Of a stretch of 64,000 bases of DNA, positions 44,426 to 53,331 are shown piece by piece. The position numbers and the translations under genes were made by a program. Origin of the DNA: Bordetella parapertussis. Lineage in GTDB: Bacteria > Pseudomonadota > Gammaproteobacteria > Burkholderiales > SG8-41. The DNA lies in assembly GCA_945906815.1 (NCBI GenBank), contig CAMDRT010000020.1, positions 1-64,000 on the forward strand, read 5' to 3'. The notes below the pieces were generated by a model. It ran no database searches. It was not told the origin of the DNA and saw only the letters and a program-made list of their open reading frames with translations. The first letter of the stretch is position 1. Every line of letters starts with the position of its first letter.

Positions 44426-44543
44426 CTCTACCGTCACCGATTTTGCGAGGTTGCGTGGTTTATCCACGTCGGTGTTTTTGCAATAACGCCACGTGAAACG
44501 CCAGTCGTTGCAGCGGTATGACATGCAGGATGGGTCACAGCGG
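44426..44543 (-). pseudogene. inverted partial copy of the glmS 3' end
   Basis: On the minus strand these 118 bases match glmS 43514-43630 with nine substitutions and one extra base (about 92 percent identity). The copy has a TGA in place of the Ser codon TCA and the frame shift from the added base, so it codes for nothing. Four substitutions (in Asp, Pro, Ala and Val codons) are silent third-position changes, which suggests it came from a functional glmS of a related strain rather than by a fresh local duplication. Confidence 0.85.
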
Positions 44544-44564
44544 AATAACAGCGGCCGTGTAGCC

Positions 44565-45218
44565 TCAGATCTTCTTGCGGCGTGCGCGCGCCAGGTTGAT
44601 CAGCCCGTCTATCGTCGGCATCACATTCTTCAACGAACCCGCCTGCCCTCCGCCGGTTTGATAGCGGCCATCCACGACCAGCACCGGCGTGCCGCGCACA
44701 TCATAGTCGCGGCCCAATTCCACGGCGCGCACCACGTTATTGCGCACCGCTGGCGAGTTGTAGGCATTCTCCCATTTCAGGCGCTCCAGGCCGTTCGCCT
44801 CGGCCCATTTTACCCACGCTTCGGTGTCGGTGGCTTGCAGGCGATCGCGGTGGAAGGCTTCGAATGCCTTGGTGTGTAATTGATCCGCCATGCCCAGCGC
44901 GTCCAGCGTGTAATAAATATGCGCTTCGGGCACCCATTCCTGGCGCAACACCGCAGGTACGCGCCGCACCACGACGTCGGCAGCTTTGGTTTTTTCCCAC
45001 TCTGTCGTGAAAGGCAGCAACTGGAAGCAGTAAGGGCAGCCGTACCAGAAAAAATCAATCACCTCGATGACGTCGCCCTCAGGGGTAGTCTGTGGCGTGA
45101 TGGCGCGATAACTTTGCTCGAAGGGGCGTTCTTGCGTCTGTGCTGCGGCAACGCCGGCAAGTGCGAACCCCGCGGTGCTCACCGCGAGACAGAGAACAGC
45201 GCGTCTGGAAATTGGCAT
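44565..45218 (-). CDS. DsbA-family thiol:disulfide interchange protein (CPYC)
   Basis: The 217-residue periplasmic oxidoreductase has a signal peptide (about 1-26, ending GVAAA-Q), the active site FFWYGCPYCFQLLP near 60, a helical insertion, and the cis-proline loop VRGTPVLVVDGRY near 185. DsbA enzymes donate disulfide bonds to secreted proteins and are re-oxidised by DsbB. The usual active site is CPHC; CPYC changes the dipeptide that sets redox potential. GGGAGC precedes the ATG at 45218. It follows the second DsbA-like gene by 14 bases, at the end of the argS-SPOR-dsb series. Confidence 0.88.
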   Translation of the reverse strand: MPISRRAVLCLAVSTAGFALAGVAAAQTQERPFEQSYRAITPQTTPEGDVIEVIDFFWYGCPYCFQLLPFTTEWEKTKAADVVVRRVPAVLRQEWVPEAHIYYTLDALGMADQLHTKAFEAFHRDRLQATDTEAWVKWAEANGLERLKWENAYNSPAVRNNVVRAVELGRDYDVRGTPVLVVDGRYQTGGGQAGSLKNVMPTIDGLINLARARRKKI

Positions 45219-45232
45219 GATAAAAAGCTCCC

Positions 45233-45910
45233 TTACTTGCCCTTGCGATAGTCGCGAGCCATGGCGATTAACTGATCGACGTTTTTGAAGAAACGCTCAT
45301 AGTCAACGGCGTTCGCTTTGGGCGGCACCATCGCGGGCGCAATCAGATACCGGCCATCCACTGCGATAGACGGTGTGCCCGTTACCCCGTACGCGGAGGT
45401 GATGCCCATGGTGCGGTTGGTTTTGCTCACCACTGAAAATGAATTGTAGGCATCGGTAAATTTTTTGACATCCATCTTGGTTGTGCCCACCCATGCGAAC
45501 AGCGCTTTGGGGTCTTTCACCAGTGCTTTGGGGTCCAGCGTTTTGGTTTTATGAATGGCGGCAAAAATTTCAGGGTGCAATGTTTCCACTGCGCCGAGGG
45601 TATCGAGGGCATAAAAAGTGCGCGCAAGTTGCGTCCAGGATTCTTCAAAAGCCGCCGGCTGGCTGCGAAACACCACGTCTGCGGGTTTGTTCTTGAGCCA
45701 CACTTTTAACGATGGTTGCAGTTGCGAGCAGTGCGGGCAGGCGTACCAGAAAAACTCCAGCACCTCGATGGTTTTACCGGGCGCGGATGGTTGTGGCGGG
45801 GTGATCGCCTGATAATCCCTGCCGACGGTTAATTGCGCCTGTGCCGCAACCGCGGTAAACGCCAACAGCATTACTGCGGCCAGTCGGGATACGTAATGGA
45901 ATGCTTGCAT
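45233..45910 (-). CDS. DsbA-family thiol:disulfide interchange protein (CPHC)
   Basis: The 225-residue protein has a signal peptide (LAAVMLLAFTAVAAQA-Q), the classical DsbA active site FFWYACPHCSQLQP near 60, and the cis-proline loop VTGTPSIAVDGRYL near 182. With CPHC it is the better candidate for the general periplasmic dithiol oxidase. ATG 45910 is preceded by GGAG; a TTG at 45925 would place that site inside the gene. The two dsb genes are only 14 bases apart and are clearly homologous, a tandem pair that has diverged. Confidence 0.9.
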   Translation of the reverse strand: MQAFHYVSRLAAVMLLAFTAVAAQAQLTVGRDYQAITPPQPSAPGKTIEVLEFFWYACPHCSQLQPSLKVWLKNKPADVVFRSQPAAFEESWTQLARTFYALDTLGAVETLHPEIFAAIHKTKTLDPKALVKDPKALFAWVGTTKMDVKKFTDAYNSFSVVSKTNRTMGITSAYGVTGTPSIAVDGRYLIAPAMVPPKANAVDYERFFKNVDQLIAMARDYRKGK

Positions 45911-45952
45911 GTAGACAAACTCCAAAAGCTGCTGTGACGACGGCCTGACGCT

Positions 45953-46582
45953 CTACTTGTCCGCTTCGCGCACTTTCACCAGCGTGGTTTCGATATTGTT
46001 CTGTTTAAGTACGCCGCGCACCCGATTCAGTTCTTCAACATCGGCGTACGGCCCTGCTCGCACGCGGTGCCATAGGCCCTTCTCCGGCAAGGTGCGTGTC
46101 TGGATCGAGGCTTCGAACCCGAGCAAGGCCAGGCGCGCTTTGAGGTTGTCGGCATCGGGCGCATTCTGAAACGAACCGGCTTGCAGGAAGAACGCTTCCT
46201 TGGCGGCAGGTGTGGTCGCGGCTTCCGCGGCCTTGTCCGTGGCGCCGCTTGCCCGCTCGCCTTTGGTCAGCATTTCCTGGGCCGAAAGTTTGGATTTGTC
46301 GCTGTCGGCCGTGGTGGAATCTGCCGCTTTTGCTTTTGTATCTTTGAGCGGTTCCACGGGCGGCCCGCCCTTGAGCGCCGGCGGTTCCGCTTTTTGCGGC
46401 TGCGGCGGTCTTTCCTTGAACGGATTGGGCATCTTGCTGATATACCAGGCAACGCCCAACGCTATGGCCAACCCCAGCACCAGGCCGACGAGGATGCCGA
46501 CGAACGTAGAACCGCCGCCGCCGGCAACGTGCTTGTGGCTTCCATCCCGCGTGAGGACTTGCTTGGCGGCGTGTTTACGCAT
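45953..46582 (-). CDS. SPOR-domain cell-division protein, FtsN-like
   Basis: The 209-residue protein has a short basic cytoplasmic start (MRKHAAKQVLTRDGSHKH), one membrane helix (about 25-46, FVGILVGLVLGLAIALGVAW), a Pro/Lys/Ala-rich periplasmic linker, and a C-terminal SPOR domain (about 130-209, FFLQAGSFQNAPDADNLKARL and WHRVRAGPYADVEELNRVRG) that binds denuded septal peptidoglycan. This is the FtsN plan and the argS-SPOR-dsbA order is frequent in betaproteobacteria. It is nine bases after argS. Other SPOR proteins have the same plan, so ftsN is not assigned. Confidence 0.85.
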   Translation of the reverse strand: MRKHAAKQVLTRDGSHKHVAGGGGSTFVGILVGLVLGLAIALGVAWYISKMPNPFKERPPQPQKAEPPALKGGPPVEPLKDTKAKAADSTTADSDKSKLSAQEMLTKGERASGATDKAAEAATTPAAKEAFFLQAGSFQNAPDADNLKARLALLGFEASIQTRTLPEKGLWHRVRAGPYADVEELNRVRGVLKQNNIETTLVKVREADK

Positions 46583-46591
46583 CGCGCTATA

Positions 46592-48328
46592 TTACATTTT
46601 TTCGGGCGCGGAAACACCCAACAGCGCGAGGCCATTCGCGAGCACCTGCCGGGTAGCGCCAGCCAGGGCGAGCCGCGCGTCGCGCACGGTGGCGGCGTCC
46701 GCCAAAAAACGCACTTGGTTGTAATAACTGTGAAACAGCGCGGCGAGATCCTTCAGATAAAACGCAATCAGATGCGGCGACAATTCGCGCGCGGCGAGGC
46801 CTACCAGTTCGGGGTACTCCGCGAGTTTTTGCAGCAACGCCAACTCGGCATCCGTATCCAACGGTGACGGATCGGCGTGTGCAAGCGCCGCGCCATCCCC
46901 GCCCCACTGCGCATACACACTGCACACCCGCGCATGCGCGTACTGAATGTAGTACACCGGATTTTCATTGCTGCGCGATTTCGCCAGATCCATATCGAAA
47001 TCCAGATGCTGATCGCTTTTGCGCAGCACATAGAAAAAGCGCGTGGCGTCGCTACCCACCTCCTCGCGCAACTCGCGCAGCGTGACAAAATCGCCGGAGC
47101 GTTTGCCCATCGCGACTTTCTCGCCGCCGCGATACAACACGGCAAATTGCACCAGTGTCACGGTGAGTTTGTCCGGGTCCGCGCCCAGCGCCTTCAAGGC
47201 GCCTTTCACGCGCGCGATGTAGCCGTGGTGATCGGCGCCCCACACATCGATCACGCGCTCGTAGCCGCGCGCGATTTTGTTCAAATGATAGGCGATGTCC
47301 GACGCGAAGTAGGTGTAGTGCCCGTTCTCACGGCGCAACACACGGTCTTTTTCGTCGCCAAAAGCGGTGGAACGAAACCACACCGCGCCATCTTTTTCGT
47401 AGAGGTGACCGGCGCCTTGCAGGGACGCTATGGCGCGTGTGACCTCGCCGCTGTCGTGCAGTGACTGCTCCGAAATCCAGTTCTCATAAGTGACGCCAAA
47501 CTGCGCCAGATCGTCGCGTTGATCCGCCAGCATCGACGCCAACGCAAACTGGTGTAGCAGGCGCCAATTTTCGCCCAGCGCCTGTTTCGCGCGCGCGATC
47601 AACTCATCCAGGGCGGCATCGGCGTCGTCGTCCGCTGCGGGCGCGGTGGTTGTAAACGCGCGCTGAAACTGCTCGCCATGCGCGGTGTCGAGCGCACGCG
47701 CGATGTCGCGCACATAGTCGCCGCGATAGCCGTCGGCCGGAAACGCCACGGTCGTACCGCGCGCTTCAAGATAGCGCAGCCACACCGACGCCGCCAGGAT
47801 ATCCATCTGGCGGCCCGCGTCGTTGATGTAAAACTCACGCGTCACGTCATGCCCGGTGGCGCTCAGCACGTTGGCGAGACACGCGCCATAGGCCGCGCCG
47901 CGTCCGTGGCCTACATGCAGCGGGCCGGTGGGATTGGCCGAGACAAATTCGATTTGCACCTTGTGGTTTGCGCCAAAGGTGCTTTCACCGAATCGATTCC
48001 CTAGTGCAAGTATTTGATTTACAACACTTTGTTTGTAAGAGCGCTTGAGGAATAAATTGATAAAACCCGCGCCCGCAATCTCAGCTTTGTCGAGCAGCGG
48101 TGACGCCGGTAAATTCGCCACCAGTTTTTCGGCAATATCGCGCGGCTTCGCGCGTAGCGCCTTGGCCAACTGCATCGCCACGTTGCACGAAAAATCGCCG
48201 TGCTGCGCTTGTTTGGGGCGTTCAAGGGTAATCGTCACGCCGGTGGTGTCCGGCGCGGTGGTTTTGAGTGCGCTGATCAGCACCTCAATGATCGCTGCTT
48301 TAGCGTCGGGAGTGTATGCGGTGGCCAT
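46592..48328 (-). CDS. argS: arginyl-tRNA synthetase
   Basis: The 578-residue class I synthetase has the Arg_tRNA_synt N-domain, then the HIGH-type motif in ANPTGPLHVGHGRGAAYG near 115-132, and a KMSKS-equivalent GEKVAMGKRSGDFVTL near 405. The C-terminal DALR anticodon-binding domain has FFYVLRKSDQHLDFD and ends in GVSAPEKM. ATG 48328 is taken because the next upstream frame to 48382 is not family-like. An AT-rich motif (48371-48390) lies upstream. It is followed by the SPOR gene. Confidence 0.95.
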   Translation of the reverse strand: MATAYTPDAKAAIIEVLISALKTTAPDTTGVTITLERPKQAQHGDFSCNVAMQLAKALRAKPRDIAEKLVANLPASPLLDKAEIAGAGFINLFLKRSYKQSVVNQILALGNRFGESTFGANHKVQIEFVSANPTGPLHVGHGRGAAYGACLANVLSATGHDVTREFYINDAGRQMDILAASVWLRYLEARGTTVAFPADGYRGDYVRDIARALDTAHGEQFQRAFTTTAPAADDDADAALDELIARAKQALGENWRLLHQFALASMLADQRDDLAQFGVTYENWISEQSLHDSGEVTRAIASLQGAGHLYEKDGAVWFRSTAFGDEKDRVLRRENGHYTYFASDIAYHLNKIARGYERVIDVWGADHHGYIARVKGALKALGADPDKLTVTLVQFAVLYRGGEKVAMGKRSGDFVTLRELREEVGSDATRFFYVLRKSDQHLDFDMDLAKSRSNENPVYYIQYAHARVCSVYAQWGGDGAALAHADPSPLDTDAELALLQKLAEYPELVGLAARELSPHLIAFYLKDLAALFHSYYNQVRFLADAATVRDARLALAGATRQVLANGLALLGVSAPEKM

Positions 48329-48370
48329 GCAAGTCGGTTCCGCTCCATGCAGCGCCTGGAGCGAAAAGTC

Positions 48371-48390
48371 CTTTAAAAACAAATGATTTT
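48371..48390 (-). other. AT-rich intergenic motif, diverged copy upstream of argS
   Basis: On the minus strand AAAATCATTTGTTTTTAAAG lies 43 bases before the argS start. Its last 14 bases are identical to those of the copy at 6271-6290. Confidence 0.35.
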
Positions 48391-48422
48391 ATCATGACGA
48401 GCGCTTTCGTAGCGTGCGCAAG

Positions 48423-50630
48423 CTAGAGCTCCAGCGGATCCACATCGATAGACCAGCGCGCGAGTGCGGCGCGCTTTTCGCTCAACGTCGCGCGCCATGC
48501 AGCGAGAAACCGCTGCAAGCGATTACGGCTGGATGACTGCACCAGCAGTTGCGCGCGTTCGCGCCCCGCCAGTCGCATCATGCCCGCAGGCACTGGATCG
48601 TAAATCGTCACCGCGTCATCAATGTCGCGACCGAGTGCGGCCGCGTGTGTCAGCCACTGTACCGCGGTTTCGAGTTTGGCGGCTTCGGCGCGCAGCAACG
48701 CTTGATATTGAAACGGTGGAAAGCCCGCAGCACGGCGCTCCTGCAGCAAGCTGGCGGCAAAGTGCGCGTAGTCTTGATCGCGCAGCGCGGCGTAAAGCGG
48801 GTGATCGGGAAAGTCCGTCTGGATCAACACCTCGCCCGGCACCGCGCCGCGCCCGGCGCGCCCCGCCACTTGGGTGAGCAGCGCATACAGTTTTTCAGGC
48901 GCGCGAAAATCCGTGCTGTAGAGCAGACTATCGGCGTTGATCACGCCCACCAGGGACAGGCCCGGAAAATCATGCCCCTTGGCGAGAATTTGCGTGCCCA
49001 CGAGGATATCGACCTCACGCGCTTCGATGCGGCTGCGCATGCCGCGCCAGGCGTTGCGATTGCGCGTGCTGTCGCGATCGATGCGCAGCACCCGCGCCGC
49101 CGGAAAATGCGCCGCCAGCGCCGCTTCGACTCTTTGCGTGCCCTGCCCCAGCGGTGACAAATCCACGTTGCCGCAGGTCGGGCACGCCAGCGGTGCCGGC
49201 GCTTGATAGCCGCAATGATGACAATGTAAGCGCCGATCACGCATGTGCAACACCAGCCGCGCGCTGCAGCGGTGGCAGCCGGATAGCCAGCCGCAATCGT
49301 GACACAGCAGCACCGGCGCGTAGCCGCGGCGGTTGATGAAAATCAGCACCTGCTCACGTGCCGCCAGCCGTCGTTGGATGGCGGCGATCAATGCCGGCGC
49401 TAAACCGTCCTGCAGTTGAACGTCGCGCGTGGCCACGCAATGGATGCGCGGCGGGGTGTTGTTAATGCGGTTGGGCAGACGGGTGAGGGCGTAGCGTGCG
49501 GTGGTCGCGTTATGCCAGGTTTCCAGCGCGGGCGTGGCAGAGCCCAGGACTATGGGCACGCCGCGCTGGCGTGCGCGGACCACGGCCAGGTCGCGCGCGG
49601 AGTAGCGAAAACCGTCGCTTTGTTTGAACGAGGCATCATGTTCTTCATCCACCACGATCAGCCCCAACTGCGGCAGCGGCGCGAACACCGCCAGCCGCGT
49701 GCCCAGCACGATTCGTGCGGCGCCTGACTGTGCGGCAAGCCAGTGCTTGAGGCGCTCTGATTCGTTAAGGCCGCTGTGCAGGCTGACTACTTCAAGGTGT
49801 GGAAAACGCCCGCGTACCGTGGCTTCGAGTTGTGGGGTGAGTGATATTTCTGGCACCAGCAGCAGCGCTTGACCGCCGTTTTTTAACACCGCATCGATGG
49901 TGCGCAAATAGACTTCGGTCTTGCCGCTGCCGGTGACACCCAGTAACAAATGGGCCTTGAATGCCGATAAGTCCGCGCCCAGAGCTGCGACGGCAAGCCG
50001 CTGATCTGGCGTCAGCTCTGGCAAAATCGGCGAATTCGCAGCAACCGAGGGCGTTACTTTTGCGGTGCCGATTAACGACGTGAGTGACCCCTCACACCGA
50101 AATACATATCCCAACGTAATGAATTGTTTTAAAACAGTTATTGCACTAGGTGCGCAGGCGCGTATGGCGCTCAGGTCTAGCGCTTTTTGCACCTGAAACA
50201 AGGCCAATAAGAGACGCTGAGTGGGCGCTCGCTTTGGCAGGCTGTCGATACCTATGGCGGCGCCTGCGTCGGTCAGCCGGTAGTGCATGGCCGCTGCCGC
50301 TGGCTGCCGCCCCGCCCGCCGCAGCCCCGCCGGCAATGCGCTCATCACCACCGCGCCGAGCGGATGATGATAGTAGTCGGCGGCGAAACGGATGAGTTGA
50401 ATGTCATCTGCGGAAAACCCCGGCGCCTCCCGCAGCATTTTTGAAATGGGCTTCAGCCGCGAGTGAGCGACCGCGCTGCTATCGGTAAGCGCCAGAATCA
50501 CGCCCACCGCGTTGCGTTTGCCAAACGGCGCCAGCACACGTACGCCGATGTCGTCCACGGTTGCGTCGTCGCAGCGGTAATCGAACAGCGTTGCCAGCGG
50601 GACGTCAAAACCGACGCGCACGATTTTCAT
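48423..50630 (-). CDS. priA: primosomal replication restart helicase PriA
   Basis: The 735-residue 3'-5' helicase reloads the replisome at stalled forks. The N-terminal 3'-DNA-binding domain is followed by Walker A GVTGSGKTEVYL near 233, the DEEHD box near 325, and the zinc-binding cysteines in CHDCGWLSGCHRCS and CHHCGYQAPAPLACPTCG between about 440 and 480. Helicase motifs IV-VI include VLIFINRRGY and TQILAKGHDFPGLSLVGV. Length fits E. coli PriA (732). It follows hemE by 70 bases with no clear terminator. Confidence 0.95.
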   Translation of the reverse strand: MKIVRVGFDVPLATLFDYRCDDATVDDIGVRVLAPFGKRNAVGVILALTDSSAVAHSRLKPISKMLREAPGFSADDIQLIRFAADYYHHPLGAVVMSALPAGLRRAGRQPAAAAMHYRLTDAGAAIGIDSLPKRAPTQRLLLALFQVQKALDLSAIRACAPSAITVLKQFITLGYVFRCEGSLTSLIGTAKVTPSVAANSPILPELTPDQRLAVAALGADLSAFKAHLLLGVTGSGKTEVYLRTIDAVLKNGGQALLLVPEISLTPQLEATVRGRFPHLEVVSLHSGLNESERLKHWLAAQSGAARIVLGTRLAVFAPLPQLGLIVVDEEHDASFKQSDGFRYSARDLAVVRARQRGVPIVLGSATPALETWHNATTARYALTRLPNRINNTPPRIHCVATRDVQLQDGLAPALIAAIQRRLAAREQVLIFINRRGYAPVLLCHDCGWLSGCHRCSARLVLHMRDRRLHCHHCGYQAPAPLACPTCGNVDLSPLGQGTQRVEAALAAHFPAARVLRIDRDSTRNRNAWRGMRSRIEAREVDILVGTQILAKGHDFPGLSLVGVINADSLLYSTDFRAPEKLYALLTQVAGRAGRGAVPGEVLIQTDFPDHPLYAALRDQDYAHFAASLLQERRAAGFPPFQYQALLRAEAAKLETAVQWLTHAAALGRDIDDAVTIYDPVPAGMMRLAGRERAQLLVQSSSRNRLQRFLAAWRATLSEKRAALARWSIDVDPLEL

Positions 50631-50700
50631 GGTGACAGGGAGAGAAACCGCCGAAAGTTAGTGCTAACTATTGCACGCAGGCGGGAGCGTATGCTTTGGG

Positions 50701-51771
<1,071 letters not shown>

Positions 51772-51828
51772 TGGTGTGCCACGGTTACCTTTATGCGGAA
51801 GACTAGCCCGTTCCGCGAGGGGGTAACG

Positions 51829-51848
51829 GGGGGCGGCGGAACGCCCCC
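51829..51848. terminator. GC hairpin between gltD and hemE
   Basis: GGGGGCG (51829-51835) pairs with CGCCCCC (51842-51848) with a loop of six bases. There is no U-tract on the gene strand. It may terminate partly or stabilise the gltBD transcript. Confidence 0.4.
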
Positions 51849-51867
51849 TGTTCGTCCCATGCCCGAA

Positions 51868-51909
51868 GGGAGCCAGACTTGCCACGTTAGCGCGGCAAGT
51901 CTGAAGCTC
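51868..51909. terminator. long hairpin at the gltD stop codon
   Basis: AGACTTGCC (51875-51883) and GGCAAGTCT (51894-51902) pair perfectly, with a further GGGAG/CTCCC pairing outside after small bulges. The loop contains the gltD stop codon. No U-tract follows on the minus strand. Confidence 0.5.
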
Positions 51910-53305
51910 CCATCAGAAATTCGTCAACAGAGCGCGCGCACTGCCGTCCTTCGCGTATGGCCCACACCACCAGCGACTGCCCGCGGCGCATATCGCCGGC
52001 CGCAAATACCTTCGCCACCGAGGTTTGATATTTCTCGGTGTCCGCTTTCACATTGCTGCGCGCGTCCGTTTCCACGCCGAGCTCTTCGAGCAGGCCTTTT
52101 TGCGTCGGACCGAGAAAGCCCATCGACAACAGCACCAAGTCCGCAGGAATTTCGAATTCGGAGCCGGGCACTTCGCTCATCTTGCCGCCTTGCCATTGCA
52201 GCCGTACCGCCTTCAGCGCTTTGACCCGGCCCTGCTCGCCGACGAAGCACTTGGTCGCCACCGACCAGTCGCGCATGGCGCCCTCCTCATGCGACGAGGA
52301 GCTGCGCAGCCGCGTCGGCCAATACGGCCATACCGGATTGCGCTGCAGATCGTCGGGTTTTCCCAGCAGCTCGAATTGCGCGATGGATTTTGCGCCGTGG
52401 CGATTGGAGGTGCCTACGCAGTCGGAACCGGTGTCGCCACCGCCGATTACCACCACATGTTTGCCGGTGGCCATGATTTGGCCGACGATGTTGTCGCCTG
52501 CGACCACTTTATTTTGCTGCGGCAAAAACTCCATCGCGTAATGCACGCCTTGCAACTCGCGGCCCGGCACCGGCAAATCGCGCGGCTGCTCGGCACCGCC
52601 CGACAGCACCAGTGCATCAAATTCCGTGAGCAGCTTGGCAGCGGGAACATTGCCGCCTATCTCCTGGTTAACGCGGAACACCACACCCTCGGCCGTCATC
52701 TGCTCGATACGCCGGTCGATGAAATGTTTTTCCATCTTGAAATCGGGGATGCCGTAACGCAGCAGGCCGCCGATGCGATCATTTTTCTCAAACAGCACTA
52801 CCTCGTGTCCCGCGCGCGCCAGTTGCTGCGCGCACGCCATGCCCGCCGGGCCGGAGCCGATTACCGCGACGCGTTTGCCGGATTTTTTCAGGGGCGGCTG
52901 CGCTACCACCCAGCTGTTTTCCCAGCCCTTGTCGATGATCGCGTGCTCGATGGATTTAATGCCTACCGCGTCGGCGTTGATGCGCAGGGTGCAGGCTTCT
53001 TCGCACGGTGCCGGGCACACGCGACCGGTGAACTCCGGAAAATTATTGGTGGAGTGCAGCGTATCCAGCGCGGCCCGCCACTGCTGTTTGTAAACGAGAT
53101 CGTTCCAGTCGGGAATGATGTTATTGATCGGGCAGCCGCTCATGCAAAACGGTGTGCCGCAATCCATGCAGCGCGCGCCCTGCACGCCGGCCTGCTCGTC
53201 GCTCAAATGGCCGACGAACTCGCGGTAATGCTGGGTGCGTGTGCTTTTGTCTTCGGCCGCTTCCGTTAGCCGCTCGTATTCGAGAAATCCGGTGACTTTA
53301 CCCAT
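51887..53305 (-). CDS. gltD: glutamate synthase (NADPH) small subunit
   Basis: The 472-residue flavoprotein passes electrons from NADPH to GltB. The N-terminal [4Fe-4S] domain has [17 protein letters not shown] near 41-57 and [11 protein letters not shown] near 95. FAD binding is [20 protein letters not shown] near 148 and NADPH binding is [17 protein letters not shown] near 288. It starts at 53305, 26 bases after the gltB stop. Its last codons lie in a strong hairpin. Confidence 0.95.
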   Translation of the reverse strand: MGKVTGFLEYERLTEAAEDKSTRTQHYREFVGHLSDEQAGVQGARCMDCGTPFCMSGCPINNIIPDWNDLVYKQQWRAALDTLHSTNNFPEFTGRVCPAPCEEACTLRINADAVGIKSIEHAIIDKGWENSWVVAQPPLKKSGKRVAVIGSGPAGMACAQQLARAGHEVVLFEKNDRIGGLLRYGIPDFKMEKHFIDRRIEQMTAEGVVFRVNQEIGGNVPAAKLLTEFDALVLSGGAEQPRDLPVPGRELQGVHYAMEFLPQQNKVVAGDNIVGQIMATGKHVVVIGGGDTGSDCVGTSNRHGAKSIAQFELLGKPDDLQRNPVWPYWPTRLRSSSSHEEGAMRDWSVATKCFVGEQGRVKALKAVRLQWQGGKMSEVPGSEFEIPADLVLLSMGFLGPTQKGLLEELGVETDARSNVKADTEKYQTSVAKVFAAGDMRRGQSLVVWAIREGRQCARSVDEFLMGASDLPR

Positions 53306-53331
53306 TGCCGTCTTAAATTAGAAGTGGTTGA

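Noticed and set aside
44484..44499. A parS-like half site (GTTTCACGTG) in the inverted glmS copy
   Set aside because: Only ten of sixteen bases match and the second half is glmS-derived GCGTT; a single substitution in the copy creates the resemblance.
43514..44543. A Tn7-like transposon at the glmS 3' end
   Set aside because: No tnsA-E genes or recognisable transposon ends are present; only the location is suggestive. The single cargo gene is a nuclease, but it lacks similarity to TnsA by eye.
50656..50669. AGTTAGTGCTAACT palindrome between hemE and priA as a CIRCE/HrcA operator
   Set aside because: CIRCE needs TTAGCACTC-N9-GAGTGCTAA; here the halves overlap and the flanks differ.
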